Assembly (NCBI GenBank): GCA_009760855.2
Contig: WPIO01000099.1
Span: 1,426,001-1,490,000 of the forward strand
Direction: 5' to 3'
Source: Cristatella mucedo
Taxonomy: Eukaryota; Bryozoa; Phylactolaemata; Cristatellidae
DNA: 64,000 nucleotides
Shown piece after piece: positions 23,030 to 36,700 of this stretch (position 1 is its first letter; each line of letters starts with the position of its first letter). A program made the translations under genes and the position numbers. Below the pieces are notes generated by a model. The model ran no database searches. It was not told the DNA's origin and was given only the letters and a program-made list of their open reading frames with translations.

Positions 23030-23530
23030 TTTATAGTTGGTGTTGATATTGGTACTGCACACTCATGGATTAGAATGCCTGTTGGTTGGTTGGAGTTTTA
23101 TTACTAGTAAATCTTCTACTTCTAAGGTACTTGGTTTTACTAAACCTGCTTACTCAACTAATAACAAGTTTTTAGAATCGCATCCAACTATTACAACAAT
23201 TATTTGGACTCCTAACAAAGAGTTTTATTCAAAAAAACAGGTAAGTATTGCTGATGTAAAACTTGTTCTTGTGAATTGTAATTAAGTTGCACCAGGAACA
23301 CGTTTTATTATTGAAAATGGTACTCAAGCTTTGCGAAGTTTTGGATTTGACTTTTATCCGTGGGATACAGTGGTATACGAACCAAATACGCCTGAATATT
23401 ATAATTTTGCTACTGAAATTATTAGTGATATAACTATTAAAGTTACTGATCAAAACTTAAAAGTGCTAGATTTTGGTAGTGAACAAATTGCTGTTATTAT
23501 GGAAGTTACAAAAATCTAACATAAGGCAGG
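23030..23530 (+). pseudogene. Degraded virus-like coding region V3 (copy B)
   Basis: Duplicate of 4775-5275 with the same stop between its two open pieces (23037-23285 and 23331-23519) and a few replacements. The reading frame is still broken. Confidence 0.45.
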
Positions 23531-24116
23531 ACTATAAGATTAACAGGAACTTCTTCTTTGGACCATAAAAAACATTAAATCCACCAATTATATTCACGAA
23601 AGCTTCTGCCTACTTTCAGCCACAATAACATTCCCGAAATTTAAAAAAAAATAAAAACTGATACCATATCCAAACAGGTCCATGCATCTGTGACATCCCG
23701 CCTCGACTTCTCTAAACTGCTTCTTTTGGACTCCTTGGGTGTGCAATCAGGTGCTTACAGCTGGTGCAACACTCTGCAGCAAGGCTCTCTGCCGTAAGCT
23801 TAGCATTTGTCTCATCACATTAATTGTTGCCGACATGCATTCGCTCCCGATCAAGCAGGGCATCGACTTCAAGGGTGTGTCACTCACTTTTTATAGATGC
23901 ATATTTGCTCGCCAATTGCAATCGCTCCGGCGTCTTCTGAGTTAATACCAAGCGTGATTCTCTAAGTAATGTTTTCAATTGAATGGTAAGCAAATATGCA
24001 ATACATTTCTTTTACTTTCAGAATTGAAAAGCAATAGCTGTGCCAGTAACCGTTATTAGACACAGGATCATTGTCAGGGTAAATATTATATTAACGGTTA
24101 TGCAGACACCGTTTGT
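23531..24116 (+). mobile_element. Diverged LINE family 1 fragment plus conserved flank (copy B)
   Basis: Duplicate of 5276-5858. An A-rich insertion near 23643-23652 replaces part of the first block. Confidence 0.7.
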
Positions 24117-25794
24117 AGACTGTTGGATTCTGAAAAGCGGGTGGTACGATGCGTGGCCTGATGGGGTAGTATATCTGACAGATAGGCTGGAGCAATAGAA
24201 TGAAAGGACCAAAAAGTGAGCGACAAAACCTAGATGTCAATCCGATGCTTGACTGGTGGCCAGTGCAGGTCAGCGAGAAGTGGAGTAATGTGGCAACTGC
24301 GACGCTCACGACAGACAAGCCCAGCTGCAGAGCTTTGCACCAGCTGCAATCGCCTGATCGCACATGATGGTAGGCCAGTAAGCAGTGAGTTGCATTAGTG
24401 GAGACGGTGGTCATGAATGCATGGACTAACTTAAATGAGGTATCCTTATCTAAACAAGGCCGAATTTTAAACAATGTAATGAAACTGAAAGTCGGCAGAT
24501 TTGACTGGAGCTGATATGGTCGTTTAAATAGAGGTCGCTTTGGAATATGACACCTAGATTTCGAGCTAATTAAACTAGAGATATGGTTGCTTAGCCAATT
24601 TTGAAAATTCATCCTTTCCAATCTCTGAATCACATTGGGTATGCCCATTACTAGTAAGTCAGTTTTATCATCGTTTAGTTTCATAAAATTGCTGCCATCC
24701 ATGTGCGGATGTCATCAATGCATGCAGCAAGTGAGTTGAGAGAATTAAAGGTGCTCAAAGGCTGGGAAGGATTAAAGCAAAGGTACAACTGAGTGTCATC
24801 CGCATAGAAGTGAAGACCTTGATTGTGCTTGGCAATCACATAAGCAAGAGGTAGAGTATAAACCGTGAAAAAACTAGACCTAGCCCGGAGCTCTGAGGCA
24901 CTCCATATTTCAGAGTTACTTCAGATGATCTTTGTCCATTCACGTCAATACTCTGGAGTCTCCCACTGAGATAGGACCTGAACCACTGCAGAGCAGTGCC
25001 AGTGATGCCCAGGGGAGATGAGAGGCGCTCTAGAAGAACTTTGTGATCGATGGTCTCAAAAGCTGCAGAAAGATCGAGCAAAACAAGCAGAGACACTCTA
25101 CCCATGTCCGCATTCCTAAGTAGGTCATTGTATACCGTAAGCAATGCTGACTCTGTGGAGTGATTAGCTCTAAAGCCAGACTGGAACTTACTAGCAAGGT
25201 GTGAGGTTTCGATATACGAGTTCAGCTGGTCCGCCACGACCCGTTCGAGTGTCTTTGATAGGAATGGCAGAAGGGAAACTTGGCGGTAGTTGCTCAAGTT
25301 CTCTTGGTCAAGTGTAGTTTCCTTGAGAAGTGGCCTGACCACAGCTTTTTTGAAAGGTGCTGGGACATGACCTGAGGCTAATGACATATTAATTATGTTA
25401 GTTATGCATGGCAGCAGCAGATCGATGCAACGTAGGAGCAGGACAGTGGGAACAGGGTCCAGAGGACTTGTTGTCTTCTTTGATTGAGATACGAACTTTA
25501 GGACTAGATCACTAGTGACCTGCTTAAATGCAGACATTGAGGTGCAGCCAGGAATCGAGGAACATCATTCTAGTGGGGAGGTTGTCATCGCAGGGATGGA
25601 TTCCTTGATCTTGTCTATCTTCTGCACAAAGAATCGAGAGAAGCGATCGGCTAGATCATCATTAGGATCCTCAGGTAAGGAGCTAATCTGGGAACGGTTG
25701 AGGAGATGGTTTATTGTCGACATCAGCATTTTTGGATTGTGCATCTGTGATCCAACAATGTTTCTATATAAGTTAGACTTAGCCTTTAATAGGA
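24117..25794 (-). mobile_element. LINE family 1 reverse transcriptase region (copy B)
   Basis: Duplicate of 5859-7535. It holds the longest uninterrupted reverse transcriptase frame in the window, 233 codons at 25537-24836, with PVPTVLLLRCIDLLLP, NYRQVSLLPFLSKTLERVV, FQSGFRANHSTESALL and LDLSAAFETIDHKVLLERL. The downstream YADD-containing part is frameshifted. The 203-codon frame 24702-24091 spans the C-terminal region but switches frame relative to the protein. Confidence 0.9.
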
Positions 25795-25853
25795 TCGATT
25801 TTAATAAATCGGTAGATCGGTGTGATGCGATTGGTACGATTGGTCGAAATCGA

Positions 25854-26129
25854 TACGATGTTAGGAATCCTAAGACATTAATTGTGGAACAGACTCCAAC
25901 TAGGTTTTCAAGAAAGCTTTAACCTGAATTAGTATGACTAATATTGTATTTCTTTCCCGATGTATTAAATAAATGGTTAATTAATGTAATTCAAATCTTG
26001 CGTATTGCGAAGAATAATTTCGTTTGAAGCACCAGAACGCTCGTATTTCTTTTTCCAGCTACATGAAGGATTTTACTAACTTCTGTGGTGATTGATATGC
26101 TAATGAATATACGATTTAGTACAACCATG
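25854..26129 (-). pseudogene. Conserved virus-like coding fragment V4 (copy B)
   Basis: Duplicate of 7595-7870, with the same in-frame TGA. Confidence 0.5.
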
Positions 26130-26870
26130 GTATGTATCTGTGAGTCTCAGCCTGTAATAAATAAATTTCTAATGTATAAACAGTTTCTGTACTTTTATAC
26201 ACTCGTTACCTAATGAAACGTGATCTAAAATCTGGTATATGCTAGTAATTGGTGAGAGCCTACCCCGATTACTCGAGGAACTGCCACTTTGGCACGGCGA
26301 GCCCTCTCAATCGTTGTACTGATTAGAGTGTGCCTCCCTTTTTACAGTTCTCTTTTTCATCGACCACATCTCACACACACTTAGCTCTCTTCTTGCAAGC
26401 ATGTCCTAGGGTTGAACTTGCTGCTGAAGTGTAGACTTAACCGACCACGTAGAGCACCAATAACTTCCCGCCGAATTCTTAGCAAATGACTTTATATTTC
26501 GATGCACTTTCTTTTTTTACTGCCCTAACGTGATCTAGAAAAGCCATTAAGTCAGTTAAATCTTAAAGTAATTCAATCAGGTAAATTAGTTTCGATTTGC
26601 TATGTTCTCAAGAACTCCCAAATTTTTTGTAAGGGAACTCTGAAAGGGACAAGAAACGCTATTAGTCCTGGCACCTATTACTTGGAACTACCTGTGTAAG
26701 CCAGTAATCGCCGGCCACTCATGCAAAACTGCAAAACCCAATAGCTCTTCCATTCAATCCTTAATAGTTTAGTTGCAACCTGATGTCTATTTTGTCCTAA
26801 CACTACTTTCTCCCAATCAAGCTGTGAAATGACTTTAAGATCATTTTTTAATATTAATTAATTAATTAAT

Positions 26871-27036
26871 CCTAGCTGCTTAAACAGCCTCGTTTTGTAT
26901 AGCGACAGAAGAGCCTTTACGACTATCACCACCGCTTGCAGTGGCGATAAAGGATCGCCCACTGCAGGAATCGAACCCACGACCCCGGAACAGAGGTCGT
27001 GAAAGCGACCACCTTACCTAGTGTGCCATCACGCCT
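26871..27036 (-). mobile_element. tRNA-derived SINE S1 (copy B)
   Basis: Duplicate of 8612-8777; A and B boxes preserved. Confidence 0.8.
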
Positions 27037-27947
27037 CACCAATATTACCAATATTACAGGTTGCCTCACTCCTTTACCTCAATCAACCTGCCTATCGGAC
27101 AAACTGACGCCGTCGGTGTGCTTTTACACAACGTGCCCTTAAATAACACCCATACTACCTTCAAGACATTGAAATCTGAATAGGCCTGCCGATTACAAGA
27201 GCTGCAGATGTGCACCTTGCTTCCGGCTCGAGCTCGCAAAAGTACTTTAAGTAACCTCTGCGAGTAGTGAGTGTGCACTATCTCATAATGAAATTTTACT
27301 ACATTTCTGATTCACTTTGACGGTTGAGTCTGCTTTCAGCTGTGCCCTTTGCATAATTTTCGGACCAGCTTAGATAAGCATACCGCTAGTGAGCTTTTTT
27401 ATGCATTCCCCGGCTTCTCTTGAAGGGTTTTGCAAACGTCTAGCTTCTCACTAGTCTTGATTTCCGGGCTATAATAATCATGATAATAGTAATAATATTA
27501 GTCATACTAGCACCAAGAGTTATGTGGTTTTCTATAAATTATTTTCTATCCATGTGGTTACATTTTGCTGAAATAGAGTCAATAACTAAATGTTTGGTAA
27601 AGGCACTTTATCAAGCCCGCTTTACCATTCATGTTAACTATATTTGTATACTAGTTAGGAAGGGTCGTTTAAATATCCTTGCTTTTGAATGATGGGCATA
27701 TATTATGAGCTAACCTCAGTGGAGTGATGCCATCTGATGCGATCTTGAAGGATGGGCCTTCCAACATATGGATCAAACTCTGTTTGCCTACGAAGATGGA
27801 GAGAGATCCTATTATAATCTAACTCAAGATACTATAACTCATCAAAATACAAATAACTACGGTGCAGATGCTATGCACTTTAAGCGAGTCAGATTTGCAC
27901 CCAGGTTTGGAAACGTTGAATGATAGCAACAAAGAATTAGTACATTT

Positions 27948-28308
27948 AGTCGGTTCCCTCAGAGGACTGAATCTCTTTCTAGGCAAGTTACATATGCTGC
28001 AATGGAAGCTGACCGATTGGTTAGTGGCCAATGCCCTGCCAGTAATTAGATGCTAGTCAATGTACACAGTCTCACAACGTATCAGCAGGAAGATGTCAAG
28101 AACCACTGAGAAACAGATGGGCATAGTTTTGCTCCTGTGATAAAATCCTCAAGTCAAGGGATGTCCTTATGTCAGTTGGGAGTGAGGTACATGCTTTAGG
28201 AGCACACGATTGGCGCGGTCTTCAAAGCATTTATGGTTATTTCGAGGCATAGATAAACGACAGTAATAAGAGCGAATGGTGGGATGCCTAGCCTCTTTTC
28301 ATCAAGCC
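27948..28308 (-). mobile_element. Diverged LINE 3' end (copy B)
   Basis: Duplicate of 9690-10050. Confidence 0.65.
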
Positions 28309-29175
28309 ATTCTGAAGTTTCTCGTCGTTTCCGAATTCTCTTCCGAAAACCGGTGCCTGCAAACATTGCATGCGGAATCCTTTGCAGCTAAGACCTGTCT
28401 GGAGCTTATCCGCTTGTTTTTGGACCGTAGCCTGTAAGAAATTACCTGCCTACGGAAATCTAAATGCTCACCCCTTCGGGCTGGCACTAAGCTAGCACCA
28501 TGCTGCACCACACTGGCGGCGATGGCTAGAGATACATTACCAGGTATAGACCTGCTTATTAGATATGATCGTGCATTCCTTACTATTGCTCGCTATCCTC
28601 GTTCGAATACACTCATATATGTTGTTGTGGTTGCTAAGATCCGCGGATTATGCAACAAAGTGACAAAAGCACCAGGGCCTATGCCGGGGCAGCGAGCTGA
28701 GAGCCTACTCGTGTGGTGGAAACTGCCATCTGCGTGCCAGCTCGTCTGATATTCCTAACATTGTCTCGACACGCTTAGCTCATTCTCCCTCAAGAGTTAG
28801 TGTCAATGCCGACTGCCGCACAATCAGCCTCAGTAGCAACAGAGACAGATGGTGGCCAGAAAGTAAGTGCTCGGCAGGTAAAGAACGGATGCCTTCCTGT
28901 GAAACCGTAGGATTAGCTGAGCTCTACAACCTGAAATTTGCAGATAAAGTTAACTGCTCTTAAAGTGACAGTAAGTGTGTTGTATTTCTTATTTTCCTTA
29001 AATCCTCGGTTAAAGCTTTGGCTGAGCCTGCAGCAGAAGAGTTGAAGTATAAAAAAGAGCAGATCAACGGAGCCCCGACTGCTCTCACGTGAGTATTTTT
29101 CCAGGAGCTAATCTGCCCCTAGAACGACGATTTAGCTCATTTATCAGGTTAGAAATATGAATATTCCATTCACAC

Positions 29176-29240
29176 ATACATTTACATATATATATATATG
29201 TGTGTATATATATATGTGTGTGTGTGCGTGTGTGAGTGTA
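29176..29240. repeat. (TA)n/(TG)n microsatellite
   Basis: Alternating ta then tg runs, two to four bases longer than the copy A equivalent at 10918-10980. Confidence 0.85.
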
Positions 29241-29565
29241 TATTTTAATAGCCAGATCTTAGTGATAGTATCCTCTAAAGGAGGGATTAAGACGTCACCG
29301 TGTGTAGTAAAGTTGCTGTTATCTAAAAGAATGTTGCAATTAGCTGCAAGAAATTTCTACACCTCTGCATTAACAGGTAACTCAGAGGTGTTCTCGACGC
29401 TGAACGCATTGCAGTCAAGTACATTTTCATAAACGGCCATCTTCTAAACGGAGATTCTGACTGGTGTTGTTTTTCTCTAGATTTGTTACCTCGTATAATC
29501 AAAACATGTAGCATTGGATATTTAGATATACCGAAAAGCATAATTCCGCGTCATCTGAACGACAG

Positions 29566-29571
29566 TTTATT
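29566..29571 (-). terminator. Polyadenylation signal of peptide gene B
   Basis: Minus-strand AATAAA in the same position as in gene A (complement tttatt in agtttatttg); position given to within a base or two. Confidence 0.65.
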
Positions 29572-29629
29572 TGTATTGATAGCACTGTAACTCATTGACG
29601 GTGATTGGACGTATCCTCACCTACTGGTG

Positions 29630-30160
29630 TTAAAACAATGCGCCGGCAACTTTAGGAGCCCATTTGACTGTCTTCAGAAGCTGTCCCCAAAACCTCTTCT
29701 CGTTTTCATCGTATTCTGAAAAGTGAGAAGTGACGGAACCTCATTAATCACCAAGTAAACATCGCGCACGAAAGTTTAAAGGAAAGAGCTGCAGCGAGTG
29801 CAGCTGATCTCGCGTTCGATGTAAGTTTACCTCTAAAAGCCTCTTCCATTTCAGCAAGCTGCTCTGGGCTCAGGTCAGTTGTTTCCTCAAAACTCTGAAA
29901 TAAGGATGTCATACAAAACTAAGTTACTGCTCTGCGCGACATAACTATTTAAATTGAAATGAAAAATAACTTGAATGCTTTTGTTTTTTGGTTTGGTAAA
30001 GCTTAGATTTTGTAGCTCACGTAGCTTACTACAAGCTAAGCAAAATATCCTAGTGTCAGTAGTCAACGTGTTTAGTTCACCTGTGCTGACTTTAACTTAC
30101 CGCAGACTTTACCAGGCTGATCATTAGTACGGCCATGATGACGAAAGCGGTAGTCTTCAT
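29630..30160 (-). CDS. Secreted amphipathic peptide precursor, gene B (predicted antimicrobial peptide)
   Basis: Duplicate of gene A. Exons are 30160-30101, 29894-29831 and 29715-29630, with the same splice sites and phases, giving 69 residues. The signal exon differs by one residue (Ile4 to Thr) and the prosegment exon is identical. After the same Lys-Arg site the mature peptide is 20 residues, starting FWG and ending with the shared WAPKVAGALF. Relative to gene A, mature positions 1, 3, 4, 5, 6, 8 and 9 are all replaced. An AAA to TAA change removes the last three residues. Net charge falls from about +7 to +3, while hydrophobicity rises. The FWG start and small size recall tunicate peptides such as halocyntin, but the precursor layout differs and I claim no homology. 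All splice sites are intact, so I regard it as functional. Confidence 0.78.
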
Positions 30161-30164
30161 TTTT

Positions 30165-30524
30165 CTGAAATTATATCGTATTAATAAGATAAAATCCAGG
30201 TTATGTGAGCATCGCCACTAAGTATCTGATAAAAATTAGTCAGGCTAATTTAAGTTAGCAATTTCTGTTCTGCAGATTACTTAATCAAAGGCCAAGGAAT
30301 CCATTATCATGCAGGTTCTCGGGGAAGGGCTGCGACTAAGGAAATGCAATTATCATCACACACGTTTTAACCGCTATCAAGATTGCGAAAGCGTTCGAAT
30401 TTTACTTAAAGTACCATCCTCGATAACAGCCAATTTGTGCTATAGTAACCAGCATACCTGAAGGCAGCTCATTCAAGCGTTTAGAAAATCTCATTCAGAT
30501 GAATGCATAAGCCTTTATTTTTAT
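30165..30524 (-). promoter_or_regulatory. Predicted promoter and leader exon of peptide gene B
   Basis: TATA-like ATAAAAATAAA at 30524-30514, leader donor at 30458 and leader acceptor just before the ATG, all as in copy A. Confidence 0.5.
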
Positions 30525-31319
30525 GAGGAGGATAGCGACTCGTAATGTAAATAAAGAACCGACCGCCAGTAATAAGGTCCGTAAACGTTGATTACGATCA
30601 CCGCGGATCGTGTGGCTATGTGGTTAGCTAGAGACACCTATCGTTACGGAGCACCATTCACCGGCTATGGGACACCAGATCCCTAACGACATGCCGAAGA
30701 ACGCCCAACTAAGAAACCTGTGTCTAGGCGAGTAAGTTCTTCTGTAGCGGTACTCACCCTTTACTTGAGTAGCAAGCTGGAACTGAACTAGTCAAGAATT
30801 ACGTTGCAGTTAATATAACCCGGACCATACCGGTAGTTAATCTAAATGCGTCTTTAGGTTCTTTGGTCGGTTAGCCATCTACCCGGAAAGCCACGGTGCT
30901 AGGACTATTAAAAGACTCTTTTACTTGCTATTTCTATCAGATAGCCAGGCGCCTGCAGATATACGTAGACGTGTGCTTTATTTACTCAGATAATTTTGAA
31001 ATGTGGGTTTTATCCATGAACGTGACGCAGCCATCTGCAACCCTTGGAACTTTTGAAAAATAGTATTTTTACGGCGAAATTGTGGACCGCTCTGGTGCAG
31101 GGATTTGCGTGCTCGCCTTCAATTGCCGAGGTCAGGGTGCTCATCTATACGGCCTCGGTCATCGGCTCGAGCGCAGTGGCAAATGAGAAGAACCTAGATA
31201 GACATTCTCTTTGGTTAGTCGTTATTTAATTTAAAAGTGTCTGTCGTGAGCTTCGCAGTTGCCACTTGCCACCATTTATCGCCGACTTGCTGTGGTTCTT
31301 AGTCAAACGACATCCCTAT

Positions 31320-31948
31320 TGAAAGAGCAAAGCATTCAAATCCAGCTACTCCCGTATGGTCTCCTATGAGCAGCAGCTCGGTTTTGTCGTCATTTAGTTT
31401 CAAGAAGTTTTCTGACATCCGTGGTCGAATTTCGGCAGGGCAAGCATTCAGTTTCTCAGTTGCTGCAGCAGGTTCCGATGGTCAGAATGATAAATAAAGC
31501 TGAGTATCGTCAGTATTAAAGTGATATCCTATTCCATAGACCTTAATCTCTTTTTCCAGAGGTTGAGGAAAAATGAAGGACTGCAAGGGACCGAGTACGG
31601 ACCCTTGAGAGACTCGACAGATTTTTTCACACAGGTTACCTGTTTCGTGTGTGAAAATAGACCCTCACACTGCACGGATTGAACACGATCAGACAAGTTC
31701 GATTTAATTCAAGCCACTGCCTCGTCTGCAAGACCGCTGTTCTTAGTCGTTCAAGTAGAACATCGTTATCAATGGCGTCCAAGGCAGCTGACAGATCTAG
31801 CAGTACTAAGGCAGTGACATTCCCGTCATCATTGCAACGTAGAATTGTATGATTAACATGGTGGAGACCGATTTCGGTGGATTGCCGCCTCATGAAACTG
31901 TATTGAAATATATCTGATATTTCATTCTTTTCAAAACGTTCGACAAGC
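31320..31948 (-). mobile_element. LINE family 2 fragment (copy B)
   Basis: Duplicate of 13030-13660. An 85-codon open piece (31893-31636) reads NVTALVLLDLSAALDAIDND and VLLERLRTAVLQTRQWLELN. Confidence 0.75.
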
Positions 31949-33067
31949 TGCCTTAAAGCCAGTTTTTCAACAATAGTCCGGCGAATAAGTTAGTACCTGC
32001 AAGTGAAAACCGTAGTACGTTTGTAAGTATTTGAACGATTAAACAACCAAATAGTGAAAACTTATTTTCCAAATTGTCTTCGCAACAAACTGCTGGACAA
32101 TATTTAGCTTTACAGTTTTGGAATCTGAATATCGGGTTCCTAAAGCAGTTAGTTGCGACCATCTTTAAGAGCTTCGTCCCTAGGTCTACGTGCATGACGT
32201 AATTCGCTGCATTTCACGACCCGATTTGCGGGTTTGAGTCGTACTGTATGCAATCCTGGGTCTTACAATACAAACAGTGAAGGGAGCCGTTAGGGCTCTT
32301 TATAAATGGCACTGCTAAATCAGTGAACCCCGATGTTTTTATTTGCAGTTTCTGAATGAACAAGAACCATGACTTTTATCAATTGAGTGAATGTCTGCGA
32401 AAAGTAAATTTGATTCGTCGAAAGTATTTAGATGGTGGAGTGCTCTGGAACCCGTTCAATCTTGAGCCTAGTCTTTATGCTCTGCTACTTTGTTTTAAGT
32501 AGCATAATTTAATTGTATCCGTTTATTTTATGATGAACTTAAATTTGATGATAACGCTTTTACGTCGTACTCTTTGGAAGCATTTTTTCTTGAGACTCAT
32601 TTCTGGTTAGTATGCTTACTAAAATGTAAATTAAATATAAAACATAAATGTAAATGTAAAATGTAGATTAAAATGTAACGTGATTGCAATTAAAATATAC
32701 ATAACTCACGAAGTAACTTAAATCTACCATCACCACTGAGTATAAGCTTGCAGAGCATATTCTAGGCTATCAAATATGAGGTTCAACGTAAATACTAGTA
32801 TAATCTTTCGAGATAACTTAAAGCCTTGATTGATTCTTTAAGGTCTCAACGCTTGTGTCTGATTACCAATATTCTGAGCTACGTTTATGGCTTTTCTATG
32901 AATAGCGAGATTCTGATTGATCATTGTGCTGAATATAGCCAGACCTCAATACATTCCTAGAAGCACATCCCACACGTCTAGAAATAACGTTACTATTTTG
33001 ATCTAGCAGTCTGATTACTAAATTCGACTTCAACGCATATTTATCTCAGTGCTACAAGGCGGGTTTG

Positions 33068-33343
33068 TTTAGATAGAGATACCACATATATGACATCCGT
33101 CCATTTGTAACATCCCGTACTGACTCCTTTAATTTACTGCTTAAAAACCTACCGGTATATGCAATCAATCACTTATAGCCGGTGCAAAACCCTCCATCTT
33201 TGTTGTCTGTGGTATGCGTCGCAGTTGCAGCATCACAACATTTTTCGCCAAATTGAACTGGCTACTGGTCACCCAACTGATCACTGCAAGGTTTTGTCAC
33301 TCACTTTTAGATCCCTCCATTCTTTGTATCCTCATAAATAATT
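33068..33343 (+). mobile_element. Diverged LINE C-terminal fragment (copy B)
   Basis: Duplicate of 14780-15055. Confidence 0.65.
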
Positions 33344-33529
33344 GCCACTGGTATTTAACCTAGAAGCTAAACTAATCTGCAACAGCTTAGCTACCTCATT
33401 CTACCATGTCTGTCTTATTTTCAAATTCCTCTCTGAAAAACGTAAAATTAGCTTAGATTTACTCTCTAAGGCCTGCAGACAAAGATAATAGCTTTATATT
33501 TATTATTTACAGACGACAGATTCCTATAC

Positions 33530-33693
33530 AGATTCTACACTAGGTAAAGTGGTAGCTTTCACGACCTTGTTTCCGAGGTCGTGCATTCGATTGCTGCACT
33601 GGGCGATCCTTTATCGCCACTGTACACTGTGGTGATAGCAGTAAAGGCTCTATAGTCGCTATGCAAAAATAGGATGTTTAATCAGGTACAATT
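33530..33693 (+). mobile_element. tRNA-derived SINE S2 (copy B)
   Basis: Duplicate of 15242-15405, about 90 bp before the right edge of the duplication. Confidence 0.75.
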
Positions 33694-33781
33694 TATTTTA
33701 TTTATTAAACAGATTACTTTACTCTCCTGCTGATAATTGTATTCGCTTGCATCAACACGATCGCTATCTGACGACATCTTT

Positions 33782-36700
33782 TCCAGCTTTCTACCCCCCC
33801 CCCCGTTTACTCCTCTACTTCTGGTATTTCCTCAAACTCAACATATTCCCATCGCTATATGACCTCTATTTGAAGGGAAATTAATATAATCAATATCATT
33901 TTGCGCCCCTAGTCTCTTTTCGCAATGAAATTACGCAAATTTTGTGTCAGTGAAAAAAGTCTATATCCAGATCAAATCAAATTTTTCATTCGTAAACTCC
34001 AGTGGATATAGGTATTCATATTAAGTTCTACCGTCCGTTGCATTATCTCATCTATGGAATCCACAAAAAGTCACTTAAAGAAAGCCCGAATACAAGCGAA
34101 AGCAGCTCAGCAAAAGATGGCAATTTCAATGTGGCTATTTCAAGATCAGTAGGGTTAATGCTTAAGAAAAGTGACATATTACTTCACATGGCTACATTGA
34201 AGCGTCTGAATTAGGAGCTCTTACTGAGACAGAAATTAGACGGTTGGTCTGAAACGTATGTTCAAGCTTTAAAGTACTCCACAAAGCCCTGAGTTTTTTA
34301 GTTCCGTCAATACCGAACCATTTAGTATGCATATATTTGCTTACTGATATGAAATTAGGGTTTCAATGCACGGCCTAACAGTGGTGTGAACTTAATTATG
34401 CGTTTTTTAGCACTGAACTCTAGGGGCTGTAGGGATGACAAGACACTGCTTGGGAGGCTTGTAGCTGGACGATTACTCTTGATTTGGCAGGGTCCTTCCT
34501 GAGATGTAACCGAATGAACTTATTACATTAACACGGAGAGCTATCAATAAATAGCTATCTACATGTTGACTATTCTGATCGCTTTGTTACCTTAGCTCAT
34601 AAAAACACGAAACGCTAATGAAAGCGACTTCCAGATTTAAATTAAGATAAAGACCACGAACCAAATGTAGAAAGGGCAAATGTTTGAATGCTTGGGACAC
34701 ATTTATTTGAAGTCTAAAAATAATCTTTACCAGTGTTACTACTCCTAAATATTGATTTTTGCAGTAAGATTAATAATTCTAGTTCAATGGTCGAAAGATC
34801 GTAAGATTAGAGGAGCAAGCTAATTCTATTGAAAACGTTTGCTGAATTAATAATAAATCAAAGCAACTGCAGATCAACGGGAAATTTTCACATTTCGAGA
34901 AAAATAAATTATGTCATCTAATGCTGAATCCTTAAAATCTGAAAGTAAAGAAGTTACCAGCCTAAAGAAAGTGAAATCTGAAAGTGGTTGATAGGTCTAA
35001 ATAGATTAAAAAACGAGGATACAACAATATTTTTCACCGGATAAGCCATTCTGAAATTAATTTATTACTTAACCGATGATATATTGTGAGTACTCCATTT
35101 AACTTTAAATGCAAATATTTTAATTGGGAAGAATAATCTATTCAAAATAATAACACCTCAGCCTTTTATCCTTACGAGCTTGCTAGCAATAAGGGTAATA
35201 CATAGGTTCTCCAGAACTGCCTAAGTTTTGAACCCCAGTTAAGACTAGCAATGGCTTTCACCTTCGGGTGAAATAGCAGGATAGTCAAACATACGATCGG
35301 CTAAAGTGATCCTTGACCACCCAATATTATTTTGAGATTACGACAAGCGAATCGACTTCTTAGGCTTTGGCTTTTACAAGCCGAGTTTTAGGAGCCTTTC
35401 ACGAAAGTTGATACACCTATTAATTAACGAAGATGCACCCTGACGGGAAAGTGTGCCTACCAAATACCAGATCAGTGGTTCACATGATGAGGACATTAAC
35501 GTAATAAGGTTCGTTGAAAATATACTAACATCGCATCAGATAGGATTCATTGTCAAAAAGAGATTAGAAGCGGGCCTTTAGATGCAGCAGGTGTTTTATT
35601 TGAAGTACGTGCCCCGCTGTAGACCAAATGCGATGGAACGTGAAGTCCACAATTTGTTCTCTTCATCAAAGCCGCTGATAAATAACGAATCTTTATTTTA
35701 GAAATTTGTGCATGCAATATTGATAGGAGAACTTCAAACTTCTTTTCAAAAAGGGCATTTTTCAATCGAATGTTAAGCAAAAATTATCTTACATCAGTGC
35801 TGTATTTGAAACTACAGACCATTGTTGTTGGCATGGTTTTTTAAAGTACTTCCACAACTAGCAGCGGTCTAAAAAACACGAGTCTAACCAAGGCATGACA
35901 AATATAAGTTGTTTGCTTGAATTGTCATTTAATTTGGTCATTACCAGTTTTTAGTCAGCTTCGCTGCTAGCATGCCTCAGAAGAGTTAGCAGATGTTTTG
36001 ACAATAAAATTAATTATTCACTTTCAGCTACAGAAAATCTAAGAAATGTATGTAAACTCTTTACATTTGGAGAAACTTAAGCACCTGTGCTTAATATCTC
36101 TTTTTTTTAAATATGCAGCTCCTAGTCCTTGAACTTCCTTAGAAATTGTATACCTGAAAAACATATCTTTGGCTCGGCATATCTTTAGGAACCACGAAAC
36201 GTTATACAAACTTGTGTGCTAGTATCCATTTTATTAGATGCGTGTCAAGTGTCAAGTGGCAGCATCCAAGTTCAGGAAGATACCGGAGCAACAACGCAAG
36301 CAACAAATAAAAGGGCTTTAGATAAAGGGGCTAACGAAACTTCAAGAAATAAAAACAAATAAATATTCTGTTCAACTTGTATTGGCACACTATTGAGGTG
36401 CTAAAGAACTATTTTAATAAAATCCCTCTAGACTTTCACAATTAAAGGCAAAATACCAAGATAGACGATAAAATATCGTGTAAGAAGAAATTTGGAGCTA
36501 AAGTCAACTGGAGCGTATACTGTATGACCCAGCCAATTACATGTACTGCACTTTAAGTTTGTGCTTTTTTATCGGGATTCAAGTCTGCTTGTCCCACCCA
36601 ACGTACTCAAAAAAACGAGGACAAATGTTAGGAAATCTACTAAAGCAATAAAGGGTCAGTGTTCAAGAGAGGATATTTGTAATTGTTAGGGGTCACGGTA

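Larger units (their letters stand above)
15494..33781. repeat. Tandem segmental duplication, copy B (complete, 18288 bp)
   Basis: The portion 18253-33781 is the repeat of 1-15493. The portion 15494-18252 has no partner in the window but immediately follows the right end of copy A. In a head-to-tail duplication it is therefore the left part of copy B, whose partner in copy A should lie just upstream of base 1. The right edge is at 33781, where single-copy sequence begins with an 11-base C run. Confidence 0.85.
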
